From: JAVJST01 sp040219295
GTDB lineage: Bacteria; Pseudomonadota; Alphaproteobacteria; Rhodospirillales; Casp-alpha2
NCBI GenBank assembly: GCA_040219295.1
Contig: JAVJST010000011.1
Location: 434,001 to 498,000, forward strand
Reading direction: 5' to 3'
DNA: 64,000 bases
In this document: one piece after another, positions 10,163 to 17,235 of the stretch
How positions within the stretch are numbered: position 1 is the first letter of the stretch
How the letters are laid out: every line of letters starts with the position of its first letter
Notes under the pieces: model-generated
Seen by the model: only the letters and a program-made list of their open reading frames with translations
Database searches by the model: none
Told to the model about the DNA's origin: nothing
Position numbers and translations under genes: made by a program

Positions 10163-10252
10163 CGCCTTGCCTGTCCCGCTCTTGCCCGTCCCGGTCCGCC
10201 GCCGACGTTGCGGCGGCGCGCGGTGCTGTTCTCGACGGTATCGCACGAGGCG

Positions 10253-10954
10253 TCAAGGCGATCCGGCAGGCCGCGGCCCGCGTGGCTCAGTCGCATGAGT
10301 TTCACCGGGGTACTCATACGCGACGCGGCAGCCGGTCGGCTCGTCGGGTAGGCAATCGTCCCACAGCGAGTCGTCATAGTACTTGTTGAGTTTTATCGGC
10401 TCCGAGGGATCGATCAGTTGGCCGTTGCCGAGGCCGTTGCGTCGCGCCGGCTGACCCGCCTGCGACCAGCGGCAGGCGTCGAGCCCGAAACCGGTCCGTT
10501 TCCACGTCACTTTGTTAACGAGTCGCAGTAACTTAGCTGCTGTCTTAGCCACCTCCTCGCCGCCATCAGCCGAGTAGGCGACGGTTACCTCACCCCAGGC
10601 GAGCAACGGCGGATCGAAGGCCCACTTGATGGACGGATCGAGCCATTTCCATTTCGAACGACGAAGAGTGTAACCAAACTCCTGCTCTCGCTCACCGAGT
10701 CCAAGATCATCAAAGAGCGTGGCTCGTTCTCGTTCGTATGGGGTCAGAACCTGAAAATGTGCTTCCTCCGCGGTTCCGTGCGGCAGACTAGGAACCAACG
10801 TCGAGTTTCTCTTGACGGGATCATAGTCGGCGCAGGCAACTTTCATCGCCGGGTCGAACTCGCGCAGAACGCGGTCGAACGCCAACTCGTCGCGCTCTGT
10901 CATTACGACGCTCTTGCTCCTGAAGAATGTCTCGCGTCCGGTTGGCGATGGCAT
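10253..10954 (-). CDS. Cassette A partner gene (immunity-like), C-terminally altered
   Basis: A 233-residue protein with no domain I recognise, paralogous to the products of 12710-13342 and 16555-17217. The three share an N-terminal block (VVMTERDELAF) and a long C-terminal block (KWAFDPPLL, NKVTWKRTGFGLDACRWSQ, LNKYYDDSLWDD), with an unrelated-looking middle at about residues 40-100. The gene begins 18 nt after the upstream toxin-like gene, the same spacing as in cassettes B and D. Immunity function is inferred from gene order and variability. Its last 14 residues (after YPGE) have no counterpart in the copy at 16555, which ends two residues later. Homology stops near 10303, so the tail is probably read from backbone DNA. 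Confidence 0.7.
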   Translation of the reverse strand: MPSPTGRETFFRSKSVVMTERDELAFDRVLREFDPAMKVACADYDPVKRNSTLVPSLPHGTAEEAHFQVLTPYERERATLFDDLGLGEREQEFGYTLRRSKWKWLDPSIKWAFDPPLLAWGEVTVAYSADGGEEVAKTAAKLLRLVNKVTWKRTGFGLDACRWSQAGQPARRNGLGNGQLIDPSEPIKLNKYYDDSLWDDCLPDEPTGCRVAYEYPGETHATEPRGPRPAGSP

Positions 10955-10972
10955 AGACGTAACTGTAGGTTC

Positions 10973-12142
10973 TTATCGATTGTTTCGAAACCTCCGGATG
11001 CGATCCAGTTGTGCTCCCTTTGGGATGAGAATGAGGTCTTCCTCTTCTTCGCCAACTAAGCGTTTTCTACCAATTGCCCGCCAAATCCGGTCTGCAGTGT
11101 CGAGTTCTCGCTGGCTTGGTTTACCGCTGCGATCGACATCGACAGTTTGGACGTGGACGATTCGTCCACGGGTGTCCCTGAAGGTCAGGTCCGTGAAGTG
11201 ACCGCCTTTAAGGCCACCGAAATGTCGCTTGATGTGCCACTCACTTCGCTCGCCATTGGCGGTAGTTTTCTTCCTTTGTTTGTCGGAGACGGCCGGATCA
11301 TCCGGCGCGTAGCGTCCGCCGGCGATGTGTTTCCATCCCAGGCTGCGTAAGTAATCGCGGATGCGCATGAGTTCTTGGCGGGTCGCTTCGTTGCCTTTGC
11401 GCTCGACGATGCCGTTGCCGAACTCGTCCGGTTTCGGCGCCGGCAGGATAAAGACCGTCGGTTCCGCCCGTTCCGCGGGCAAGTTTTCAATGCTCGGTAT
11501 TTCGATGATGCTAGGGGGACTCTCCGTTCGGTCCGGCAACTGCTCGTCCGGCGGTTCGTAACCGGGATTGGGCGGTGGCGGGTTCTCGAGCAAAGACCTC
11601 CTAGAATGTTGCCTGCTTTGATGTGGCTGAGGAACCTCCCCGCCGCCGACCTTATCTGCTCTTTGATTGAGCAGGATCTTCGCGGCTGCAGCCGTACTAA
11701 CGGTGGCCGCTCCCCAGCCGCCGCCGTCAGAAAAGAAGCCGCCAGATTTCATCGCCCCTTCCGGTCCCCACCGATCACCCGGGAATCGGCGTCTATAGGC
11801 GTTTGCCATCTTGATGGGCTGGCCACTGCCTCTGATTTCATTGCTTCCGTTTCCTCGGCCTAACGCCGTTCTGGTTTCCTCGTTCATCGCCCGGATCGCG
11901 GCGTTCAGCCCGGCTTCCGTCTCGTCGCCGGGCTTCATGATGCCGTCCTCGCGGAGGCCGCTGTTGCGCTGGAAGCTCTTCACCGCGTCGATCATAGGTT
12001 GGTCCTGATACTCGTCGATCCCGTAGTCGGGCACCTCCATGTGCCCGAGCGACGCCAGGATCCGCTTGGCGGCGAGCGTGTCCTCGGGGCCCATGTTGTA
12101 CGGTTTGCCGATCGGGTTCTTCAGGCGAAGCGGCCAGAACAT
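10973..12142 (-). CDS. Cassette A toxin-like protein with peptidoglycan-binding-like N-terminus
   Basis: A 389-residue protein. Residues 1-80 resemble a peptidoglycan-binding-1 domain (AVKSFQRNSGLREDGIMKP). Residues about 100-160 are Gly/Ala-rich with GAATVSTAAAAKILL, and residues 160-245 are a Pro-rich linker. Residues 246-389 form a compact C-terminal domain with IRDYLRSLGWKHIAGGRY and LKGGHFTDLTFRD ... HVQTVDVDRSG. The D-x(n)-Q-T pattern recalls degenerate nuclease folds, but no catalytic triad is certain. The 5' half is almost identical in DNA to the gene at 17236-18381, while the C-termini differ. A ribosome site GGAGGA precedes the ATG. Polymorphic-toxin function is inferred from architecture. 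Confidence 0.72.
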   Translation of the reverse strand: MFWPLRLKNPIGKPYNMGPEDTLAAKRILASLGHMEVPDYGIDEYQDQPMIDAVKSFQRNSGLREDGIMKPGDETEAGLNAAIRAMNEETRTALGRGNGSNEIRGSGQPIKMANAYRRRFPGDRWGPEGAMKSGGFFSDGGGWGAATVSTAAAAKILLNQRADKVGGGEVPQPHQSRQHSRRSLLENPPPPNPGYEPPDEQLPDRTESPPSIIEIPSIENLPAERAEPTVFILPAPKPDEFGNGIVERKGNEATRQELMRIRDYLRSLGWKHIAGGRYAPDDPAVSDKQRKKTTANGERSEWHIKRHFGGLKGGHFTDLTFRDTRGRIVHVQTVDVDRSGKPSQRELDTADRIWRAIGRKRLVGEEEEDLILIPKGAQLDRIRRFRNNR

Positions 12143-12335
12143 GCGTTTCCTCCTCGCGCCGGGCGCGGTGGTGCGGCGGCCATTCAGCGCGCCGCGTGGA
12201 ACGCGGCTCGGTGGCCGGGGATCAAAGCCAGATTGTTCGGAAGTGTTATCCGCGACGGCGGGTTACCCCTAGCGCGGCGCCAACCGTCGGTCGGAGCGAA
12301 ATCGCATCGGGGGCCCGAACGGGCACTGTGGCAAG

Positions 12336-12364
12336 ACAGTACATGAGCAAGATTGAATTGTCAA
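12336..12364 (-). promoter_or_regulatory. Sigma-70 promoter of cassette A
   Basis: On the minus strand TTGACA (12359-12364), a 17-nt spacer and TACTGT (12336-12341), about 190 nt before the toxin-like start at 12142. The same arrangement occurs in cassettes B, C and D. Confidence 0.7.
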
Positions 12365-12474
12365 GGATTATTTTCTTATCAACCATGCACTTGCAGCGTC
12401 AGGGCGCCGAGCCTCGCCGGCCATTCCCATGGCGCGCCAATAGCGTTTCGTTCTGAAGCAAACAATTCGGGGGA

Positions 12475-12519
12475 TGGTGCACCCGACACGATTCGAACGT
12501 GTGACCTCTGCCTTCGGAG
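12475..12519 (-). repeat. att-like direct repeat 1: 3' end of tRNA-Arg(CCG)
   Basis: These 45 nt match the 3' end of the intact tRNA at 27856-27900 with one mismatch (TGGTGC for TGGCGC). They run from the encoded CCA to the first base of the anticodon loop and stop there. The 5' half of the tRNA is absent, so this is an attachment-site remnant, not a gene. The 12143-12709 gap otherwise holds the cassette A promoter, a conserved leader, and the arm block at 12557-12644. Confidence 0.92.
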
Positions 12520-12556
12520 TTTACTCGCTCGAGAATTTAGGAAGCTAAATCAACAA

Positions 12557-12644
12557 CTTGTTCGGGTGCTCTCGCGGCACAATTCCGAACAGAGCCGCCT
12601 AAAACCGCAGGAAACCGGATAGCGCCGGTACGGGATCGGCACAC
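12557..12644. repeat. Conserved arm block beside att-like repeat 1
   Basis: About 88 nt beginning CTTGTTCGGG and ending GGCACAC recur beside repeats 2 (14994-15081) and 3 (16435-16511), and in a diverged form beside repeat 4 (about 18803-18893). Non-coding conservation at a fixed distance from the core suggests integrase arm-type or accessory-protein sites. Confidence 0.6.
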
Positions 12645-12709
12645 AAATCGCCCCTCGGCCGATTTGAGGCGGAGCCCCATACATAGTCGCCCGCCCCTAT
12701 CGACGTACA

Positions 12710-13342
12710 CTACTGCCCCCCATCCATCACTTGGTTGGTCAGTCGATCATCCCATAAGGAATTGTCGTAGTACTTGTTGAGTACTATTGGTTCAAACGGG
12801 TCGACCAGTTCGCCGTTCCCGAGCCCGTGGCGCGCCTCGTCGCGATCTGACTGGGACCATCTGCAGGCATCGAGCCCGAAGCCAGTCCGTTTCCAGGTCA
12901 CCTTGTTGACCAATCTGAGAATTTTTCCTGCAAATTTGGCCATCTCGTCGTCGCCCCTCGGAAATCCGACGATGACCTCACCCCACCCTAGCAACGGTGG
13001 GTCGAACGCCCATTTTTTTTCCGGATTGGACCAAATTCGCGTCGAACGGCGAACTTCTAAAGCGACGTATCTATTGAAATCAACCAAGCCGACGTCTCTC
13101 AAGAACTTGCTGCGGCCGTCCACATCGACCGGAAACAATAGATTGTAAGACCGGGCTATATCCCCTTCGATGGAGTCCCAAGAATATTGGCCGTTGTGTA
13201 TCTCAGGAAGACGCGTACGGACACGGAGTCGTTTTTCCGAATTGAACTCCCCCACAGCCCGGCTGAATGCGAGCTCGTCACGCTCAGTCAAGACGACCTT
13301 TTTTCTTCGAAAACTAGTTTCTTTGTCAGACCGGGGGCGCAT
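12710..13342 (-). CDS. Cassette B partner gene (immunity-like)
   Basis: A 210-residue paralogue of the proteins at 10253 and 16555. It shares VVLTERDELAFSRAV at the N-terminus and KWAFDPPLLGWGEV, NKVTWKRTGFGLDACRWSQ and LNKYYDNSLWDDRL at the C-terminus. The middle (about residues 35-105) is unique. It lacks the final GCRVAYDYPGE segment of the other two and ends in NQVMDGGQ. It starts 18 nt after the toxin-like gene, in one transcription unit. No signal peptide, so a cytoplasmic role is likely. Immunity function is inferred, not shown. Confidence 0.68.
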   Translation of the reverse strand: MRPRSDKETSFRRKKVVLTERDELAFSRAVGEFNSEKRLRVRTRLPEIHNGQYSWDSIEGDIARSYNLLFPVDVDGRSKFLRDVGLVDFNRYVALEVRRSTRIWSNPEKKWAFDPPLLGWGEVIVGFPRGDDEMAKFAGKILRLVNKVTWKRTGFGLDACRWSQSDRDEARHGLGNGELVDPFEPIVLNKYYDNSLWDDRLTNQVMDGGQ

Positions 13343-13360
13343 GCCTGCGAGAATAACCGA

Positions 13361-14509
13361 TCATTCTTCCTTACGGAATCGCCCAATACGATCTAGTTGT
13401 GCTCCTTTGGGAACCAGAATGAGATCTGCCTTTTCTTCGTCACCTAAGGCTCGCCGAATCCTCTCTGCGGTGTCGAGTTCACGTTTCGTCGGTTTGCCGT
13501 TGCGGTCGACATCGACAGTCTGGATGTGAACTTTTCGGCCGCGCGTGTCAATGAAGGTTAAGTCAGTGAAGTGACCGCCTTTAAGGCTCTTGAAGTGACC
13601 GGATATGTGATACTCGGGCCGTTCCGCGTCGGCGACAATCTCTGGATCATCCCCTCCCAATACTTTCGGATCATCCGGCGCGTAGCGTCCTCCTGCTTCG
13701 TGAACCCAACCCAAACTACGGCAGTAGTCGCGGATGCGTTCGAGTTCCTTGCGGGTTGCCTCGTTACCTTTGCGCTCAATGATACCGTTGCCGAACTCAT
13801 TCGGTTTCGGCGCCGGCAGAATGAAGATCGTCGGCTCCGTCCGTTCTGCGGGCAAGTTTTCAATGCTCGGGATTTCGATGATGCTCGGCAGACTCTCGGT
13901 CCGAACCGGCAGTTCTTCATCAGGCGCCTCGAAACCGGGATTGGGTGGAGGTGGATTTTCGAGGAGCGATCTGCGATTTGGCCGCGGGCCTCGTGTCCCG
14001 CGGATAACCTCGCCACCGCCGATTTTCTCCGCTTGTTGATCCAGCAGGATTTTCGCCGCCGCAGCGGCGCTGACGGCCGCTGCTCCACCACCGTTTGAGA
14101 AGAATCCACCAGACTTCGTTGCCCCTTCCGGGCCCCATCGGTCGCCCGGGAATCGGGGTTTGTAGGCGTTTGCCATTCTGATCGGCCGCTCACCGCCTCC
14201 TGCTTCGAAGTTTCTGTTTCTCCTGCCCAACACCGTCCTGGTTTCTTCATCCACTGCCCGCATCTTCGCGTTCAGAGTGGCCTCGGTTTCACCGCCAGGC
14301 TTCATGACGCCATCCCTTCGGAGACCGCTCGCCCGCTGGAATGACTTCACCGCATCGATCATCGGCTGGTCGGGGTATTCGTCGATGCCATAGTCGGGTA
14401 TGTCCATATGCCCGAGCGACACCAGGATCCGTTTGGCGGCGAGCGTGTCCTCGGGGCCCATGTTGTACGGTTTGCCGATCGGGTTTTTCAGGCGTAGCGG
14501 CCAGAACAT
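13361..14509 (-). CDS. Cassette B toxin-like protein with peptidoglycan-binding-like N-terminus
   Basis: A 382-residue paralogue of the cassette A and D proteins. The N-terminal PG-binding-like domain (AVKSFQRASGLRRDGVMKP), Ala-rich segment, Pro-rich linker and C-terminal domain (LKGGHFTDLTFIDTRGRKVHIQTVDVDRNG) appear in the same order. The C-terminus is closer to A than to D. I chose the ATG at 14509 (MFWPLRL) because AGGAGG lies about 7 nt upstream and the A and D copies start at the same codon. The frame stays open further upstream, but that part is non-coding leader. No signal peptide, so export would need a dedicated secretion system. Confidence 0.72.
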   Translation of the reverse strand: MFWPLRLKNPIGKPYNMGPEDTLAAKRILVSLGHMDIPDYGIDEYPDQPMIDAVKSFQRASGLRRDGVMKPGGETEATLNAKMRAVDEETRTVLGRRNRNFEAGGGERPIRMANAYKPRFPGDRWGPEGATKSGGFFSNGGGAAAVSAAAAAKILLDQQAEKIGGGEVIRGTRGPRPNRRSLLENPPPPNPGFEAPDEELPVRTESLPSIIEIPSIENLPAERTEPTIFILPAPKPNEFGNGIIERKGNEATRKELERIRDYCRSLGWVHEAGGRYAPDDPKVLGGDDPEIVADAERPEYHISGHFKSLKGGHFTDLTFIDTRGRKVHIQTVDVDRNGKPTKRELDTAERIRRALGDEEKADLILVPKGAQLDRIGRFRKEE

Positions 14510-14608
14510 ATTCATCCTCCTCGTGCGGAACGCGGCGATGCGACAGACCGGCATCGCACAGCGAACGTGCCTCCGGCAGCCGGGGGGCAGAACAGATTTT
14601 TCGGAAGT

Positions 14609-14642
14609 GTTGTCCGCGAAGGCGGGTTGTCCGCGAAGGCGG
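14609..14642. repeat. Tandem 17-bp repeat in the cassette B leader
   Basis: Two perfect copies of GTTGTCCGCGAAGGCGG stand back to back, followed by a partial third. Cassette D has a single copy at the corresponding place (near 18484). The difference shows slippage in an otherwise conserved leader. Confidence 0.7.
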
Positions 14643-14716
14643 GTTGTCCCCGGCGCCGCGCCAACCGTCGGTCGGAGCGAATTCGCATCGGAGGCCCGAG
14701 CGGGCACTATGACGAT

Positions 14717-14745
14717 ACGGTATACGGGCAAGAACGATTTGTCAA
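14717..14745 (-). promoter_or_regulatory. Sigma-70 promoter of cassette B
   Basis: On the minus strand TTGACA (14740-14745), 17 nt, then TACCGT (14717-14722), in the position equivalent to the cassette A and D promoters. Confidence 0.62.
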
Positions 14746-14810
14746 GGATTATGTTCTTATCTTATGACACATAAGAGCAAAAATGCGTCAGGGCGCGCCA
14801 TGCCTCTCCA

Positions 14811-14856
14811 GGCCTGCCTGCGCGAAGCCGGAGCTTCGCTTCGGCGTAGGCAGGCC
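14811..14856. repeat. 46-bp imperfect palindrome between cassette B and repeat 2
   Basis: GGCCTGCCTGCGCGAAGC is followed by a short loop and a near-complement ending GGCAGGCC. It interrupts a spacer that in cassette A (12395-12440) is shorter and lacks it, so it looks like a small palindromic element inserted after the cassettes diverged. The rest of the 14510-15122 gap holds the promoter, repeat 2 and its arm block. Confidence 0.65.
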
Positions 14857-14911
14857 ATTCCCATGGCGCGCCGCAAAGGCTGCGTTTGTGGCTAGCAAAT
14901 GAAACAAGAGA

Positions 14912-14956
14912 TGGCGCACCCGACACGATTCGAACGTGTGACCTCTGCCTTCGGAG
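14912..14956 (-). repeat. att-like direct repeat 2: 3' end of tRNA-Arg(CCG)
   Basis: 45 nt identical to 27856-27900 of the intact tRNA, again ending exactly at the anticodon loop. The spacing to repeat 1 is 2437 bp and the interval is cassette B. An arm block follows at 14994-15081. Confidence 0.93.
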
Positions 14957-15122
14957 TTTGCTTGTTCGAAAAATTAGGATGCTAATTCAATATCTTGTTC
15001 GGGCGCTGTCGCGGCACAATTCCGAATAGAACCGCCTAAAACCGCAGAAGACCGAATAGCGCCTGTACAGGATTGGCACACAACTTTGCCTGCTGCACTA
15101 ACGCTTAAGCCACCATGAATTG

Positions 15123-15428
15123 TCAGTAAATGTCGGAAGGGGCATCCTCGTCAAAAGCTATCTCTCGACCGCTTGCATCGACCACCCTGCGGACACGATC
15201 CAATACCACGTCCCGGATGAACTTGTAGGACAACTCCCTTGCTTGGTTCTCGTCCCACCCGAAGACCATGAACGGTTTCTTCCGTACGAAGGAACACCTA
15301 ATCGTACAGAAGTATCCCCGAGATTCTTCGTAGTCGGGTTGGGAAATGTGAATGGAAAGAGGGGCGACCGTCCCGTCGTCCCTCTCTGCCATCGCGTGCA
15401 TCTGAAAGTATGTCTGATCGCCGCTCAA
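15123..15428 (-). CDS. Cassette C partner protein, unknown (immunity-like position)
   Basis: A protein of about 101 residues if translation begins at the TTG at 15428, which overlaps the stop of the upstream gene (TTGA) and would couple the two. The same frame is open to 15515, so a longer form cannot be excluded. The core (PLSIHISQPDYEESRGYFCTIRC ... MVFGWDENQARELSYKFIRDVV) is an alpha/beta protein unlike the partner proteins of cassettes A, B and D. No signal peptide or membrane helix. Taking the immunity slot with a new sequence fits replacement of a toxin/immunity module, an inference. Confidence 0.6.
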   Translation of the reverse strand: MSGDQTYFQMHAMAERDDGTVAPLSIHISQPDYEESRGYFCTIRCSFVRKKPFMVFGWDENQARELSYKFIRDVVLDRVRRVVDASGREIAFDEDAPSDIY

Positions 15429-16087
15429 TTGTTCCAAGTATCCAGTGGGGGTAGTTCCTGCGTGGGCGTTCCGGCAATACAGGCAGCGTATCGCCGATAG
15501 GCGGAAGCGTAGCATTTTTGAGCAGCGGCATCACCACGCGTTTGCCCGATTTTCTCGCAGACGGGGATATCGACCTCATAGTGCAAGTGATCACAGTGAT
15601 CTAAGCCTGCGTCGGCGTCATCCTGGTCGTCATCTTCATCCCGGCGCCAGATTCTGCTTTCAATGGCTTGTTTCTCAGAATCGGACTGGGTCTGCCACCA
15701 CTGCCACGCCGCTGCTATAGATATGCCCATCAGGCCCGCCAACCTGACGATCACCGGAGCAGCAAATGCGGTTTTGACCTCTGCCCTTCTGGACGCTTTG
15801 GGGTCTTGTTTAGTGTTTGCTTTTGGCTCCCGTTGACCAAGCACACGGCCAAGGGTTTTGGCTGTCTCACCATCAGGTTTCATAACGCCGTCGCGGCGGA
15901 GATCATTGTCGGACTGGAACATTTCGATTGCATTGAACAGGGGCTCGTCAGGGTAATCCGTGAGTCCATAGGAGGGCGTTTCGAAGTAACCGGTATAACG
16001 CAGCGCCTTCTTGACCCGCCGCACATCATCCAGATCGACATTGTGCTCACGACCGATTGTCGTCCTGAGTCCAAACGGAGAAATCAT
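15425..16087 (-). CDS. Cassette C toxin-like protein with a different C-terminus
   Basis: A 220-residue protein. Residues 1-80 are a diverged form of the PG-binding-like domain of cassettes A, B and D (FNAIEMFQSDNDLRRDGVMKPDGET). Residues about 108-131 are a probable transmembrane helix (APVIVRLAGLMGISIAAAW). After an acidic stretch comes a small domain with four cysteines (165, 177, 192, 203) ending KCYASAYRRYAACIAG. Short Cys-containing tails of this kind occur at the C-terminus of many polymorphic-toxin and Rhs-type proteins. Shared N-terminus with a replaced C-terminus is the hallmark of polymorphic effectors, but toxicity is not demonstrated. Confidence 0.65.
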   Translation of the reverse strand: MISPFGLRTTIGREHNVDLDDVRRVKKALRYTGYFETPSYGLTDYPDEPLFNAIEMFQSDNDLRRDGVMKPDGETAKTLGRVLGQREPKANTKQDPKASRRAEVKTAFAAPVIVRLAGLMGISIAAAWQWWQTQSDSEKQAIESRIWRRDEDDDQDDADAGLDHCDHLHYEVDIPVCEKIGQTRGDAAAQKCYASAYRRYAACIAGTPTQELPPLDTWNN

Positions 16088-16259
16088 ATAGGGATCCTTC
16101 TTTCAAGCGGCACCGAACCAACGCTTTAGAGTTCAAGAACCCCGCGCAATCGACGCCAGGCCACCCCTCTGGAGCGACCGATGTTGAGGCAAGTTGAAGA
16201 AGGAACGTTGTCCGCGATGGTTATCCAGCAAGGCCGGGCCAGCGGGCGTGCCAGCAACT

Positions 16260-16288
16260 AATATAGGATCAAAACCCTATTTTGTCAA
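16260..16288 (-). promoter_or_regulatory. Sigma-70 promoter of cassette C
   Basis: On the minus strand TTGACA (16283-16288), 17 nt, TATATT (16260-16265): nearly consensus, and the strongest-looking of the four cassette promoters. It lies about 170 nt before the gene start at 16087. Confidence 0.75.
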
Positions 16289-16342
16289 GATGACATCAGC
16301 GCGCGTAAGGGCGTCGTTTGTGGCTAGCAAATGAAGAAAGGT

Positions 16343-16387
16343 TGGCGCACCCGACACGATTCGAACGTGTGACCTCTGCCTTCGGAG
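16343..16387 (-). repeat. att-like direct repeat 3: 3' end of tRNA-Arg(CCG)
   Basis: 45 nt identical to 27856-27900. The spacing to repeat 2 is 1431 bp (cassette C). An arm block follows at 16435-16511. The 16088-16554 gap contains the cassette C promoter, this repeat and the arm block, with no further gene. Confidence 0.93.
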
Positions 16388-16554
16388 TTTGCACGTTCGA
16401 TAAATTACGAAGCTAAATCAATAACTTGTTCGGGCGTTGTCGCGACACATTTCCGAATAGAACCGCCTAAAACCGCAAGAAACCGAATAGCGCTGGTACA
16501 GGATTGGCACAGGATTTCACCACACTTCATTCAGGATACTGTTGAAATCTTACA

Positions 16555-17217
16555 TCAGTCACCCTCACCAGGGTAATCGTACGCAACGCGGCAGCCGGTC
16601 GGCTCATCGGGGAGACGATCATCCCACAGGGAATCGTCGTAGTACTTGTTGAGCGCAATCTTCTCCGTGGGATCGATCAACTCGCCAGTGCCCAAGCCGT
16701 TGCGCCGCTCGGGCTGGCCGGCCTGGGACCAGCGGCAGGCGTCGAGCCCGAAACCGGTCCGTTTCCAGGTCACCTTGTTGACGAGTCGCGACAGCCTGCC
16801 GGCGAATCTGACGATCTCTTCATTGCCATCAGCCGGATATGCAACGGTGACCTCGCCCCAACCGAGCAACGGCGGATCGAATGCCCACTTCTTAGTTGGA
16901 TCGGGCCGCTCCCACCGAGAACGGTCGAGGTCAAGATGCACGATCGGGCGCACGACGATTGCATCCTTTTCCATGTTGAGATGCCAGCGTTCTTCCTGCC
17001 CTGGTGATGGTACAAGAATACCCGGTGAGGGATCGTCGCCGGTCGAGATGTTGGGTGCCCACGGTGAGCCGAGATATCCGTCATGATGCTTCCAACCGGC
17101 AATCAACATATCAGGGCAGAACTCGCGCACCGCCCTGCTAAATGCCAATTCATCCCGCTCCGTGAGAACGACGCTTTTGCGCTTGAAGAATGTGGTTCGA
17201 CCGGACTTGGATGGCAT
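16555..17217 (-). CDS. Cassette D partner gene (immunity-like)
   Basis: A 220-residue paralogue of the partner proteins in cassettes A and B. The conserved ends are VVLTERDELAFSRAVREF and KWAFDPPLLGWGEV ... NKVTWKRTGFGLDACRWSQ ... LNKYYDDSLWDDRL ... GCRVAYDYPGEGD. The central third (about residues 35-105) is specific to this copy. It begins 18 nt after the toxin-like gene. It appears to be the intact reference form, since copy A has an altered end and copy B lacks the last segment. Function unknown; immunity is a positional inference. Confidence 0.68.
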   Translation of the reverse strand: MPSKSGRTTFFKRKSVVLTERDELAFSRAVREFCPDMLIAGWKHHDGYLGSPWAPNISTGDDPSPGILVPSPGQEERWHLNMEKDAIVVRPIVHLDLDRSRWERPDPTKKWAFDPPLLGWGEVTVAYPADGNEEIVRFAGRLSRLVNKVTWKRTGFGLDACRWSQAGQPERRNGLGTGELIDPTEKIALNKYYDDSLWDDRLPDEPTGCRVAYDYPGEGD

Positions 17218-17235
17218 GCAAACTATGATACACGT

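Noticed and set aside
14510..14731. The longer N-terminus of the cassette B toxin-like protein (start at 14731)
   Set aside because: The extra sequence is the non-coding leader, which in cassettes A and D is not open in this frame. The ribosome site is at the 14509 start.
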